Assembly (NCBI RefSeq): GCF_000745015.1
Contig: NZ_JQNA01000001.1
Span: forward strand, 1,302,001 to 1,366,000
From: Burkholderia sp. 9120
GTDB lineage: Bacteria; Pseudomonadota; Gammaproteobacteria; Burkholderiales; Burkholderiaceae
Direction: 5' to 3'
DNA length: 64,000 nt
The position numbers and the translations under genes were made by a program. Positions 9,049 through 18,069 of the stretch are shown here, piece after piece (position 1 is the stretch's first letter; the number at the start of each line of letters is the position of its first letter). The notes below the pieces were generated by a model, which saw only the letters and a program-made list of their open reading frames with translations, was not told the origin of the DNA and searched no databases.

Positions 9049-10200
9049 ATGATGAAGAAGACACTCATGGTCGCTGCCCTCACGGGCGTTTTTGCAACGG
9101 CTGCGCAAGCTCAAAGCAGCGTCACGCTGTACGGCTTGATCGACGCCGGCATTACTTATACGAACAACCAGCACGGCCATAGCAACTGGCAGGAAACCAG
9201 CGGTTCGGTGAACGGCAGCCGTTGGGGCCTGCGCGGCGCTGAAGATCTGGGTGGCGGTCTCAAGGCCATCTTCACGTTGGAAAATGGCTTCGGCATCAAT
9301 GACGGCACGCTGAAGCAAGGCGGTCGCGAATTCGGCCGTCAAGCGTTCGTCGGTCTCGCGAGCGACCAGTTCGGCGCTGTCACGCTCGGCCGTCAATACG
9401 ACAGCATGGTCGACTACGTCGGCCCGCTGGCACTGACCGGTACGCAATACGGCGGCACGCAGTTCGCGCACCCGTTCGACAACGACAACCTGAACAACTC
9501 GTTTCGTGTGAACAACTCGGTCAAGTATCAGAGCGTGAACTACGGCGGCTTCAAGTTCGGCGCGTTGTACGGTTTCTCGAACCAGGCTGACGGCTTCGCG
9601 AACAACCGCGCGTATAGCGCCGGCGCGTCGTACAACTGGGGCGGCCTGAACGTCGCTGCCGCTTACCTGCAACTGAACAGCAACGGCGCGACCGGCGCAG
9701 CGGCTGCGTTCAACTCGGGCGGCGCGGTGTCGAGCGACAACACGTTCTTTGCTGGCCGCCAGCAAACGTGGGGCGCGGGTGCGAACTACGCGTTCGGCCC
9801 GGCAACGGTCGGCCTCGTGTACTCGCAAACCAACCTGTCGGGTCTGGCTGGCATCGGCGCGGGTGCGTCGGGTCAATCGGCTGGTATCGGCGGCTTCGGC
9901 GGCGACAGCGCTCACTTCCAGAACTTTGAAGCGAACGCCCGTTATGCTCTGACGCCGGCAGTGAGCATCGCCGGTTCCTACACGTACACCAAGGCAAGCC
10001 TGGCCGGTACGCGTCCGCACTGGAACCAGTTCAACCTGCAAACCGCGTACGCGCTGTCCAAGCGTACCGACGTGTACCTGCAAGGCGAATACCAGCAAGT
10101 CAACGACGGCGCGATCGTCGACGCCGACATCAACGGTCTGGCAGCTTCGGGCAACAACAAGCAAGTGGCTGTCACTGCCGGTCTGCGTCACCGCTTCTAA
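9049..10200 (+). CDS. Outer-membrane porin (Neisseria/Burkholderia general porin family)
   Basis: 383 residues from ATG 9049, preceded by CGGAG. A 20-residue signal peptide (MMKKTLMVAALTGVFATAAQ, cut after AQA) leads into the family hallmark SSVTLYGLIDAGI, then SRWGLRGAEDLGGGLKAIF and FGRQAFVGLAS-QFGAVTLGRQ. The chain ends in VTAGLRHRF, the terminal Phe used for outer-membrane assembly. It should form a 16-stranded trimeric diffusion channel. It is a single gene with a strong terminator. The candidate sRNA on the opposite strand about 400 bases upstream could be related to porin control, but that is speculation. Confidence 0.95.
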   Translation: MMKKTLMVAALTGVFATAAQAQSSVTLYGLIDAGITYTNNQHGHSNWQETSGSVNGSRWGLRGAEDLGGGLKAIFTLENGFGINDGTLKQGGREFGRQAFVGLASDQFGAVTLGRQYDSMVDYVGPLALTGTQYGGTQFAHPFDNDNLNNSFRVNNSVKYQSVNYGGFKFGALYGFSNQADGFANNRAYSAGASYNWGGLNVAAAYLQLNSNGATGAAAAFNSGGAVSSDNTFFAGRQQTWGAGANYAFGPATVGLVYSQTNLSGLAGIGAGASGQSAGIGGFGGDSAHFQNFEANARYALTPAVSIAGSYTYTKASLAGTRPHWNQFNLQTAYALSKRTDVYLQGEYQQVNDGAIVDADINGLAASGNNKQVAVTAGLRHRF

Positions 10201-10227
10201 AGCGGCAGGCAGGTCTCGTCGTATCGA

Positions 10228-10253
10228 AGGCGCCGTTCGCGGCGCCTTTTTTT
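10228..10253 (+). terminator. Rho-independent terminator of the porin gene
   Basis: An 8-bp stem AGGCGCCG/CGGCGCCT with loop TTCG is followed by seven T. Confidence 0.95.
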
Positions 10254-10346
10254 ATGTCGTCGAGCCGCAGGCGCGCCGGGTCAACGTCACGATGTCACGA
10301 TCGCATCGCCCAGGATCCTGTTGCGACAACGTGGCGGCTCAGCGCC

Positions 10347-10916
10347 CTAGCCACCCGTGTCCGGCGGTGGATACGTGACGTTGAGTATGTCGATCGGCTG
10401 CGGGCCGGCAGGCGTGTACAAGGTCACCGTATCGCCGATTTTTGCCTTGATCAGCGCGCGCGCAACCGGCGAGATCCAGCTCACGTAGCCGATATCCAGA
10501 TCGACCTCGTCGACGCCGACAATGGTCACGACGTGATCCTCGCCGTCTTCGGTCGCGTACTCGACGGTCGCGCCGAAGAACACCTGATCGATGTTCTCCT
10601 GCTTGCTGCTGTCGACCACTTCCGCGAGGTCGAGGCGCTTGGTCAGAAAGCGGATGCGCCGGTCGATCTCACGCAACCGACGCTTGCCGTAGATGTAATC
10701 GCCATTTTCCGAGCGATCGCCGTTCGACGCCGCCCACGACACCAGCTTGACCACTTCGGGCCGCACGACGTCGATCAGATTCAGCAGTTCGTCACGCATG
10801 CGCCGGTAGCCGGCAGGCGTGAGGTAATTTTTGGTCCCCGCAGGGACATCCGGCTGGGCGACGTCGAGGTCGTCGTCATTCTCTTCACTCGACTCTTTAA
10901 CAAAGGCCTTGTTCAT
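10347..10916 (-). CDS. greB: Transcription elongation factor GreB
   Basis: The N-terminal coiled-coil domain contains the Gre motif NGDRSENGDYIYGKRRLREIDRRI region, with the acidic tip (RSENGDY) that enters the RNA polymerase secondary channel. A C-terminal FKBP-like domain follows (GATVEYATEDGEDHVV...WISPVARAL). The SENGDYIYGK form is typical of GreB rather than GreA. It stimulates transcript cleavage in backtracked polymerase. An acidic 25-residue N-terminal extension (SSEENDDDLDV) is present. The ATG at 10916 has GGATG six bases upstream and is preferred over the ATG at 10922. Monocistronic. Confidence 0.93.
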   Translation of the reverse strand: MNKAFVKESSEENDDDLDVAQPDVPAGTKNYLTPAGYRRMRDELLNLIDVVRPEVVKLVSWAASNGDRSENGDYIYGKRRLREIDRRIRFLTKRLDLAEVVDSSKQENIDQVFFGATVEYATEDGEDHVVTIVGVDEVDLDIGYVSWISPVARALIKAKIGDTVTLYTPAGPQPIDILNVTYPPPDTGG

Positions 10917-11017
10917 GATCATCCGTTGACTGCAGCAAACGACTGCCTATCAAGGGTACACGATCATGACCATGAGACAAATCGCAGTTACACCCTTCCC
11001 TTTTTGAAAACCTTTGC

Positions 11018-11023
11018 TATAAT
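11018..11023 (+). promoter_or_regulatory. -10 box (TATAAT) of the tRNA-Arg pair
   Basis: A perfect TATAAT lies 13 bases before the first tRNA. No good -35 box is visible at standard spacing. Confidence 0.6.
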
Positions 11024-11036
11024 CTCGTTTCTGCGT

Positions 11037-11113
11037 GCGGCTGTAGCTCAGATGGATAGAGTACTTGGCTACGAACCAAGGGGTCGTGGGTTCGAATCCT
11101 GCCAGCCGCACCA
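11037..11113 (+). tRNA. tRNA-Arg (anticodon ACG), copy 1
   Basis: 77 bases with an encoded CCA end. The acceptor stem is GCGGCTG/CAGCCGC and the anticodon arm CTTGG-CTACGAA-CCAAG, with a standard T arm (GGTTCGAATCC). The first anticodon base A is normally deaminated to inosine, reading CGU, CGC and CGA. Confidence 0.97.
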
Positions 11114-11121
11114 CTTATTCG

Positions 11122-11153
11122 AGGGCCTTCCTCCCGGGAGGCCCTTACGTTTT
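11122..11153 (+). terminator. Hairpin after tRNA-Arg copy 1
   Basis: AGGGCCT...AGGCCCT stem followed by TACGTTTT. The T tract is weak, so it may partly read through to copy 2. Confidence 0.6.
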
Positions 11154-11191
11154 ACCCAGTTTCATGCAGTAATGCATTACCCGTTTAGCGT

Positions 11192-11268
11192 GCGGCTGTA
11201 GCTCAGATGGATAGAGTACTTGGCTACGAACCAAGGGGTCGTGGGTTCGAATCCTGCCAGCCGCACCA
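11192..11268 (+). tRNA. tRNA-Arg (anticodon ACG), copy 2
   Basis: Identical over all 77 bases to the copy at 11037-11113, including CCA. The bases just upstream (CGTTT..GCGTGCGG) are also shared, which points to a tandem duplication. Confidence 0.97.
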
Positions 11269-11275
11269 CCTATAG

Positions 11276-11309
11276 AGGGCCTTCCGATCGGAAGGCCCTT
11301 TGTTTTTGT
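11276..11309 (+). terminator. Rho-independent terminator after tRNA-Arg copy 2
   Basis: A near-perfect palindrome AGGGCCTTCC-GATC-GGAAGGCCCT is followed by TTGTTTTTG. Confidence 0.9.
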
Positions 11310-11400
11310 TCGACGGATTTTGCTTTGCTCAGTTGCTTCAAGCAGGCAGCCCATGCGCTGATGAGTTCGCTGGGCTCGCAACGGCGCGCCAGCCCTTCAG

Positions 11401-11892
11401 TTACCGCGGCGCCGACTGAATATCCCCAATCTGCCCATCCGGGTTCGGCATATCGCCACCATACGAACCTTGCGCGGTTTCCTCGCCGATCGGCCGTGCT
11501 CGCTCTCCGCTGAGCACCTGTGCCTCGTGCAGCACATCGTCCACGGTCGCGCCATACCGGCTTTCGACGAACGCCCGCAGCAACGCCTCCCGCAGCGAGT
11601 CCCCTCGCCCTTCCACCGTCCGGTGACTACCTTCAAAATCCGCGACGCAGTGCGCCGGGCCCTGATCGGTCCGCTCGCGAACTTCGAGCCGTTGCGCGCG
11701 CTCCAGTACCGCAGCCGCGGCCTCCCATGACGTGGACGGCATGAACCGGCCGTCCCACGGACGTCCGCGATCATTGCCGCGAATCGAAACGGTTTCGCCG
11801 CCGTCGGTAAAGTGGATTTCGCGCACGAAGTCGTGCAGGCTGCGCGCGACCCAATAGTCGAGCGCAAGGCCGGTGAGGTCAGCTACGTTCAT
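11401..11892 (-). CDS. DUF2591-family protein (phage-type)
   Basis: 163 residues. The N-terminus MNVADLTGLALDYWVARSLH is the hallmark of the DUF2591 family, common in phages and in Burkholderia genomes. The middle holds Trp-rich pieces (RPWDGRFMPSTSWEAAAAVLE) and the tail is polar and likely disordered. A GGGAG ribosome-binding site lies 8 bases before the ATG. Biochemical function is unknown. No other phage gene lies nearby, so this is either a domesticated gene or a common chromosomal member. Confidence 0.7.
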   Translation of the reverse strand: MNVADLTGLALDYWVARSLHDFVREIHFTDGGETVSIRGNDRGRPWDGRFMPSTSWEAAAAVLERAQRLEVRERTDQGPAHCVADFEGSHRTVEGRGDSLREALLRAFVESRYGATVDDVLHEAQVLSGERARPIGEETAQGSYGGDMPNPDGQIGDIQSAPR

Positions 11893-12060
11893 GAGCGTTC
11901 TCCCTGAAGAACACGTGAGACTCGCAGGCGGCCCGGGCGTTCAGATTGACGCGGAAGGCGCTTGAGACAAGCTAAGTGCAAAAAACAAAAGGCGCGCTCG
12001 CGCACGCCTTCGGCCCCATCTCAAGCACATCGCACATGGCGCGCGGTGCGCGGAACAAAA

Positions 12061-14418
12061 TCAGTAATCCGCCCGCTCGCGATCAATCCGCATCCCGCCG
12101 TCGTGACGGTGATGACCTTCCTCGCTCGGTCGCTCGCGCGAAATGCGCATGACGTCCGGATTGGTACGCACGCGACGCATCACATTGGCAAGATGGACGC
12201 GATCGCTCACCTGAATCACGAAGCGCAGCACCGTGGACTCCTGCGACAGGTCTTCGTCCATCGCGATGTGCACGATGTTCGCGTCCGCCGATGTAATGTC
12301 GGCTGCCACGCGGGCAAACACGCCCTTGGTGTTCTGGACCAGCACCTTGACGGCGACATCGAACAGACGCCCCGGCTGCGGCGCCCATGCCACGTCGATC
12401 CAGCGACCCGGATCGCGCTTATGGATACGCTGCGCGACGCGGCAATCCGTCGTGTGGATGGCCATGCCGAGGCCGATGCCGATATAGCCCATGATGTCGT
12501 CGCCGGGAATCGGACGGCAGCAGGCGGACAGTTGCACCGACATGCCCTCGGTGCCCGTGATAACCACCGGCGGCGCATGCGGCAGATCGGAGTTGGAGCG
12601 CGAGCCGTCGTCGTCGGCGTCGCGGCCGCTCATCAGCACCTCGATGCGCTTGGCCATGACGGCCGCGACACGCCGGCCGAGGCCGATGTCCGCGAAAATT
12701 TCCTGACGGTTCTTGTTGCCCGTCCACTGCACGAGCTTTTCCCACGCTTCCGGTGTAACGTCCGACAACGCCAGTCCGTAGCCCTTCAACGACTGATCGA
12801 CCAGCCGCTCGCCGAGCTGCACGGACTCGTTCAAACGCATAGTCTTCAGATAATGACGGATCGCCGAGCGCGCCTTGCCGCTGCGCACGAACCCAAGCCA
12901 CGCCGGATTCGGCTTCGAATACGGCGCCGTAATCACTTCGACGATGTCGCCGCTCTTCAACTCAGTGCGAAGCGGCAGCAGTTCATTGTTGATCTTCACC
13001 GCGACGCACTGGTTGCCCAGGTCGCTGTGGATCGAATACGCAAAGTCGAGCGCGGTGGCGCCGCGCGGCAGCGCCATGATCTTCGACTTCGGCGTAAACA
13101 CGTAGACCGCATCCGGGAACAGATCGATCTTCACGTGTTCGAGGAATTCGCTCGAGTCGCCGGCTTCGCTCTGAATATCGAGCAGCGACTTGAGCCACTG
13201 GTGCGCGCGCTTCTGCACGTCGTTCAGGTCGGCGCTGCCGTTCTTGTACAGCCAGTGCGCGGCCACGCCGGCTTCGGCGATCTCGTGCATCTTGCGCGTG
13301 CGCACCTGAAACTCGATCGGCGCGCCGAACGGGCCGACCAGCGTGGTGTGCAACGACTGATAGCCGTTCACCTTCGGGATCGCGATGTAGTCTTTGAACT
13401 TGCCCGGCACGGGCTTGTACAGCGCATGCAGCGCGCCGATGCAGGTGTAGCACTCCAACGCACTCTCGACCACCACGCGGAAGCCGTACACGTCGAGCAC
13501 CTGCGAGAACGACAACTGCTTGTCGCGCATCTTCTTGTAGATACTGAAGATGGTTTTCTCGCGGCCGGTGACTTCGGCGTCGATCTTCGCATCGGCAATC
13601 GCGCGTTGCACCGACTCCAGAATCTTGCCCACCACTTCGCGCCGGTTGCCGCGCGCCGCCTTGACGGCTTTTTCGAGCGTGGCGTACCGGTGCGGGTTGA
13701 AGTTCGCGAAGCTCAGGTCCTGCAGCTCGCGATAAGTATTGTTCAGACCGAGCCGATGAGCGATCGGCGCGTAAATATCCAGCGTTTCTCGCGCAACCCG
13801 GCGACGTTTCTCGTGCGGCACCGCACCCAGGGTGCGCATGTTGTGCAGCCGGTCGGCGAGCTTCACCAGAATCACGCGGACGTCGCGCGCCATCGCGAGC
13901 AGCATCTTGCGGAAGTTTTCCGCCTGCGCTTCTTCGCGATTGCGAAACTCCATCTTGTCCAGTTTCGACAACCCGTCGACCAGTTCCGCGACCTTGGCGC
14001 CGAATCGCTCGGCGAGTTCGGCCTTGGTCACGCCCTGGTCTTCCATCACGTCATGCAGCAGCGCCGCCATGATCGACTGGGCGTCGAGATTCCAGCCGGC
14101 GCAGATTTCCGCAACGGCGACAGGATGCGTGATGTAAGGCTCGCCACTCTGGCGGTACTGGCCGAGGTGGGCTTCGTCGCTGAAATGGAAGGCCGCCTTG
14201 ATGTCCTTGATCTCTTCCGGCTGCAGATAGCCGGACAAGGCGGACGTCAGTTTGGCAATCGAGACGACGTCATGCCGGCGCGGTTGCTCCGGCGTGGCGG
14301 TCGGCCCGAACAGATGGCGAAACGACTGTTCGAGGACCGCGTCGATGTATTTGCGTGCGGACGAGGGCGAGTCGGCGTCGTGTTCCACTTCCGTGGCGGT
14401 GGGCGGGGTGGTACTCAT
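12061..14418 (-). CDS. spoT: Bifunctional (p)ppGpp synthetase/hydrolase
   Basis: 785 residues. The HD hydrolase domain is intact (YITHPVAVAEI; catalytic ALLHDVMED, H122/D123). It is followed by the synthetase domain (YGFRVVVES...YKPVPGKFKDYIAIPKVNGYQSLHTTL), a TGS domain (DAVYVFTPKSKIMALPRGAT), the Cys-containing conserved region (LSACCRPIPGDDIMGY) and a C-terminal ACT domain. An intact HD site means it can degrade the alarmone, as in SpoT/Rel. The start at 14418 follows a perfect GGAGG, whereas a farther upstream start lacks one. It shares the minus strand with rpoZ and gmk, a conserved proteobacterial order. Confidence 0.97.
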   Translation of the reverse strand: MSTTPPTATEVEHDADSPSSARKYIDAVLEQSFRHLFGPTATPEQPRRHDVVSIAKLTSALSGYLQPEEIKDIKAAFHFSDEAHLGQYRQSGEPYITHPVAVAEICAGWNLDAQSIMAALLHDVMEDQGVTKAELAERFGAKVAELVDGLSKLDKMEFRNREEAQAENFRKMLLAMARDVRVILVKLADRLHNMRTLGAVPHEKRRRVARETLDIYAPIAHRLGLNNTYRELQDLSFANFNPHRYATLEKAVKAARGNRREVVGKILESVQRAIADAKIDAEVTGREKTIFSIYKKMRDKQLSFSQVLDVYGFRVVVESALECYTCIGALHALYKPVPGKFKDYIAIPKVNGYQSLHTTLVGPFGAPIEFQVRTRKMHEIAEAGVAAHWLYKNGSADLNDVQKRAHQWLKSLLDIQSEAGDSSEFLEHVKIDLFPDAVYVFTPKSKIMALPRGATALDFAYSIHSDLGNQCVAVKINNELLPLRTELKSGDIVEVITAPYSKPNPAWLGFVRSGKARSAIRHYLKTMRLNESVQLGERLVDQSLKGYGLALSDVTPEAWEKLVQWTGNKNRQEIFADIGLGRRVAAVMAKRIEVLMSGRDADDDGSRSNSDLPHAPPVVITGTEGMSVQLSACCRPIPGDDIMGYIGIGLGMAIHTTDCRVAQRIHKRDPGRWIDVAWAPQPGRLFDVAVKVLVQNTKGVFARVAADITSADANIVHIAMDEDLSQESTVLRFVIQVSDRVHLANVMRRVRTNPDVMRISRERPSEEGHHRHDGGMRIDRERADY

Positions 14419-14559
14419 GGTCGCCTCCGCAGCGGTTGGGGTTGGACGCCGGTCTGCACGTTGATGCAATTACGTGTAGCAAATGCGTAAAGCGAGTGTA
14501 GCGGTGAAGCAAAAAGCACGTGAAGCAAGCGGGCAATCGAAACCGGAAAACAGCGCGCC

Positions 14560-14763
14560 TTAAACCGGCACCTTCTTCAGCATTTCGACGCCGACCTGGC
14601 CGGCTGCGATTTCGCGCAGTGCGACGACCGTGGGCTTGTCGCGGCTTTCGATCTTCGGCGTGTGACCTTGTGCGAGCTGACGCGCGCGATAGGTCGCGGC
14701 AAGCGCGAGTTCGAAACGGTTCGGGATCTGTTTGAGACAGTCTTCGACGGTAATGCGGGCCAT
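14560..14763 (-). CDS. rpoZ: RNA polymerase omega subunit
   Basis: 67 residues beginning [23 protein letters not shown], typical of omega. The subunit aids assembly of the beta-prime subunit and forms part of a ppGpp-binding site on RNA polymerase in proteobacteria, which makes its place beside spoT functionally fitting. AAGGAACC lies before the ATG. It lies 60 bases downstream of gmk on the same strand. Confidence 0.97.
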
Positions 14764-14823
14764 GTTGGGTTCCTTCTCAGTATGTTGCTTATTCTACCTT
14801 ATGTGCTCGACACGCCGCCGCGT

Positions 14824-15504
14824 TCACGCGTGTGGCAGGTGAATGCCGAGCTGCACGAAAAGCTGCGTGTGGCGCGCGTATTGCGACGCAAAGCGCGAAC
14901 GCGTTGCGGCCACGAGGCACTGCAGTTCGCCGAGCGCGCGATCGAAATTCTCGTTGATCACCACGTACTCCGCTTCGGCCGCGTGCGCCATCTCGCTACC
15001 CGCTGCGAGCAAACGCCGCGTGATCACATTCGGCTCGTCCTGGCCGCGTTTCTTCAGACGCTCTTCGAGCGCTTCGAGCGACGGCGGCAGGATGAAAATT
15101 TCGACCGCGTTGTGAAACTGTTTCTTCACCTGCTGCGCGCCCTGCCAATCGATTTCGAGCAGCACGTCATGGCCGCTTTTCATCTGATCCTCGATCCAGA
15201 CGCGCGACGTGCCGTAGTAATTGCCGTGCACTTCCGCGCTTTCGAGAAACTCGCCGGTGTCGTGACGCGTCATGAAATCGTCGACAGTGGTGAAGTGATA
15301 ATGCTCGCCGTCCTGCTCCTTCGGACGCGGCGGGCGCGTCGTGTAGGAGATCGACAGACGGATCGCGTCGTCGCCGGCGAGCAGCGCGTTCACGAGCGTC
15401 GACTTGCCCGCGCCCGACGGTGCCACCACCATGAACAGGTTGCCCGGATAAGCGCCGGCGTAGGGATTGCGCGGAGCGCCGGTTTCGCGTGTGTGGTCGG
15501 TCAT
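14824..15504 (-). CDS. gmk: Guanylate kinase
   Basis: 226 residues with P-loop [15 protein letters not shown] (~28-42), GMP-binding residues in [20 protein letters not shown], and the lid/CORE motif [15 protein letters not shown]. It phosphorylates GMP to GDP in purine metabolism and may itself be inhibited by ppGpp. It has about 18 extra N-terminal residues ([19 protein letters not shown]) compared with E. coli. It is co-oriented with yicC upstream (18-base gap) and rpoZ downstream, so an operon yicC-gmk-rpoZ-spoT is likely. Confidence 0.96.
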   Translation of the reverse strand: MTDHTRETGAPRNPYAGAYPGNLFMVVAPSGAGKSTLVNALLAGDDAIRLSISYTTRPPRPKEQDGEHYHFTTVDDFMTRHDTGEFLESAEVHGNYYGTSRVWIEDQMKSGHDVLLEIDWQGAQQVKKQFHNAVEIFILPPSLEALEERLKKRGQDEPNVITRRLLAAGSEMAHAAEAEYVVINENFDRALGELQCLVAATRSRFASQYARHTQLFVQLGIHLPHA

Positions 15505-15522
15505 GTTCGTGTTGCTCCCGCC

Positions 15523-16446
15523 TTATTCCAGATTCTGTACTTGCTCGCGCATCTGTTCGATGAGCAGCTTCAGGGTCATCGACGAATCCGCCAGTTCTTT
15601 CGCGGCGGCCTTCGAGCCGAGCGTGTTCGCTTCGCGATTCAGTTCCTGCATCATGAAATCGAGGCGCTTGCCGACCTTGCCGCCCTTCTGGATCACGTGG
15701 CGCGTTTCGTTCAGGTGCGCGGTGAGGCGCGACAATTCTTCGGCGATGTCGATGCGGATGCCGTACATCGTCACTTCCTGGCGAATCCGCTCGTTGATCT
15801 CTTCGCGCGACACGATCGTCGCGGCCGTGTCCGGCGCGGCGATGCCGAGCGCTTCCTGCAGACGCTCGACGATCTTCTGTTGATGCTTGGCGATCAGTTC
15901 CGGCACGAGCGGCGTGATCTTCGTGACGATCGCTTCCATCTCCGTGACGTTGGCGAGCAGCATGGTGGCCAGTTGCGCGCCTTCGCGGCCGCGCACGTCG
16001 ATCAGGTCGGTAATGGCCTGTTTGCCGCAGGCGAGCACCGCGTCGCGCAACACGTCCTGCGCCACGCCGGTCTCGGCCAGCACGCCCGGCCAGCGCATGA
16101 TTTCACCGGTGCGCAGGCGCCCGGCTTCGGGGAACGTGGACAGCACCGTGCGTTCGAGCACCGCGAGTTGCGTCAGCGCTTCATGGTTGACCGAGCCCGC
16201 GCTGGCCGTCTGTTCGCTACGCTGCAGATTGATACGGATATCCACCTTGCCGCGCGACAGTTTGTTCATCAGCATTTCGCGCAGCGTCGGTTCGCAGACG
16301 CGCACGTCTTCCGGCATGCGGAAGTTCAGATCGAGAAAGCGCGAGTTCACCGTGCGCAGTTCGACCGATACGCTCACACCGCCGGTGCCCGAGGCCGCGA
16401 CGAGTTCGCGCGTGGCGCTCGCATAGCCAGTCATGCTGTAGATCAT
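15523..16446 (-). CDS. yicC: YicC/YloC-family endoribonuclease
   Basis: 307 residues from the ATG that gives the conserved N-terminus MIYSMTGYASATRE. The N-terminal YicC domain includes ELRTVNSRFLDLNFRMPED. The C-terminal DUF1732 half includes ERLTAHLNETRHVI, RLDFMMQELNREANTLGSKA and the terminal LKLLIEQMREQVQNLE. Family members form hexamers that cleave RNA, and the E. coli protein helps degrade the sRNA RyhB. It is first in the yicC-gmk-rpoZ-spoT cluster and divergent from rph. Confidence 0.92.
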   Translation of the reverse strand: MIYSMTGYASATRELVAASGTGGVSVSVELRTVNSRFLDLNFRMPEDVRVCEPTLREMLMNKLSRGKVDIRINLQRSEQTASAGSVNHEALTQLAVLERTVLSTFPEAGRLRTGEIMRWPGVLAETGVAQDVLRDAVLACGKQAITDLIDVRGREGAQLATMLLANVTEMEAIVTKITPLVPELIAKHQQKIVERLQEALGIAAPDTAATIVSREEINERIRQEVTMYGIRIDIAEELSRLTAHLNETRHVIQKGGKVGKRLDFMMQELNREANTLGSKAAAKELADSSMTLKLLIEQMREQVQNLE

Positions 16447-16688
16447 CGTATTTCTCGCGATTGTGGCCATGCGCTAGACGATGGCCGGAGAGTCGAATCG
16501 CCCGGCGCTGACGAGGCGCGGGGCGGAGAATCGGCATTATCCCATTTTTGCCGGAAGGGCCGTCCTGCCACGCTCGCCGCCGACCGGCGCACGGCGATGC
16601 ATGCGAGCGCCCCGCACGCGACCGCCGCCACGCGATCGGCGGTAAAATCGCGCTTTCCCTCCCGCTTTTCTTCCAGACCGATCCCAAC

Positions 16689-17429
16689 ATGACCCACACC
16701 ACCCAACGCCCCAGCGGCCGCCAGGCCAACCAGCTGCGCGACGTGCGCATTACGCGCCACTACACGAAGCATGCGGAGGGCTCGGTGCTGGTCGAGTTCG
16801 GCGACACCAAGGTCATCTGCACCGCGAGCATCGCCGAATCCGTGCCGTCATTCCTGCGCGACCGCGGCCAGGGCTGGCTGACCGCCGAATACGGCATGCT
16901 GCCGCGCGCCACCAACACGCGCAACGACCGCGAAGCCGCGCGCGGCAAACAGACCGGCCGCACCCAGGAAATCCAGCGGCTGATCGGCCGCGCGCTGCGC
17001 TCGGTGTTCGATCTCGAGAAGCTCGGCGCGCGCACGCTGCATATCGATTGCGACGTGATCCAGGCCGACGGCGGCACGCGCACGGCGAGCATTACCGGCG
17101 CTTTCGTGGCCGCGCATGACGCGGTGGCCAAGTTGCTGGCCACGGGCCGCATCGAAAGCTCGCCGATCAACGACTACGTCGCGGCGATTTCGGTCGGCGT
17201 GTACGACGGCTTGCCGGTGCTCGACCTCGATTACGACGAAGACTCGCAGTGCGATACCGACATGAACGTCGTGATGACCGGCGCGGGCGGTTTCGTCGAA
17301 GTTCAGGGCACGGCCGAAGGCGTGCCGTTCTCGCGCGCCGAAATGAACGCGCTGATGGACCTGGCGAGCGACGGCATCACCACGCTGATCGCGAAGCAGA
17401 AAGAAGCGCTGGAGCAAAAGAGTGAATGA
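16689..17429 (+). CDS. rph: Ribonuclease PH
   Basis: 246 residues. Conserved signatures include [34 protein letters not shown], the phosphate-binding RxxxR region in [15 protein letters not shown], and [19 protein letters not shown]. It trims the 3' ends of tRNA precursors and other RNAs by phosphorolysis. A TAAAAT element upstream (~16645) may be its -10 box. It is first in the tightly packed rph-rdgB-hemW operon. Confidence 0.97.
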   Translation: MTHTTQRPSGRQANQLRDVRITRHYTKHAEGSVLVEFGDTKVICTASIAESVPSFLRDRGQGWLTAEYGMLPRATNTRNDREAARGKQTGRTQEIQRLIGRALRSVFDLEKLGARTLHIDCDVIQADGGTRTASITGAFVAAHDAVAKLLATGRIESSPINDYVAAISVGVYDGLPVLDLDYDEDSQCDTDMNVVMTGAGGFVEVQGTAEGVPFSRAEMNALMDLASDGITTLIAKQKEALEQKSE

Positions 17430-18069
17430 GGTTCGTCAAAGCGGCGGCGAGTCCGGCTCGGATTCGCCGTTGAAAAAGGTGGTGCTGGCGTCGAATAACG
17501 CCGGCAAGCTGCGCGAGTTCGCGGCGCTGCTCGGCGCGGCCGGCATCGAACTGATTCCGCAAGGCGAGTTGAACGTGCCGGAGGCGGAAGAGCCGTATCC
17601 GACTTTCGTCGAAAACGCGCTGACCAAGGCGCGTCATGCGGCGAAGCTGACCGGCCTGCCCGCCCTCGCCGACGACTCCGGCCTGTGCGTGCGTGCGTTG
17701 CGCGGCGCGCCGGGCGTTTATTCGGCGCGCTACGCGCAGTTGGCCGGCGGCGAGAAAAGCGACGCCGCGAACAACGCGCGGCTCGTCGCCGCGTTGCAAG
17801 GCGAGACCGATCGTCGCGCGTATTACTTCTGCGTGCTGGCGCTGGTGCGTCACGCCGACGACCCCGAACCGCTGATCGCCGAAGGCCGCTGGCATGGCGA
17901 AATTCTCGACACGCCGCGCGGCGAGCATGGTTTCGGCTACGACCCGCACTTCTTCCTGCCGTCGCTGAACGCGAGCGCCGCGCAGCTCGAACCGGCGGTG
18001 AAGAACGCCGGCAGTCATCGCGCGATGGCGTTGCGGCAACTGCTCGCGCGCCTGACGGAGGAAGCGTGA
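17422..18069 (+). CDS. rdgB: dITP/XTP pyrophosphatase
   Basis: 215 residues, HAM1/RdgB family: [18 protein letters not shown] near residue 15, [37 protein letters not shown] and the late [12 protein letters not shown]. It hydrolyses non-canonical purine triphosphates (ITP, dITP, XTP) to prevent their incorporation. It starts with GTG at 17422, overlapping the rph stop by eight bases. It carries a slightly longer N-terminus ([19 protein letters not shown]) than usual. Confidence 0.96.
   Translation: MNEVRQSGGESGSDSPLKKVVLASNNAGKLREFAALLGAAGIELIPQGELNVPEAEEPYPTFVENALTKARHAAKLTGLPALADDSGLCVRALRGAPGVYSARYAQLAGGEKSDAANNARLVAALQGETDRRAYYFCVLALVRHADDPEPLIAEGRWHGEILDTPRGEHGFGYDPHFFLPSLNASAAQLEPAVKNAGSHRAMALRQLLARLTEEA

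Noticed and set aside
11401..11892. Prophage at the tRNA-Arg pair
   Set aside because: The DUF2591 gene stands alone; no integrase, structural gene or tRNA-end repeat is near.
12061..14490. 842-codon plus-strand frame opposite spoT
   Set aside because: Arg/His-rich antisense frame with no motifs; spoT on the minus strand is unambiguous.
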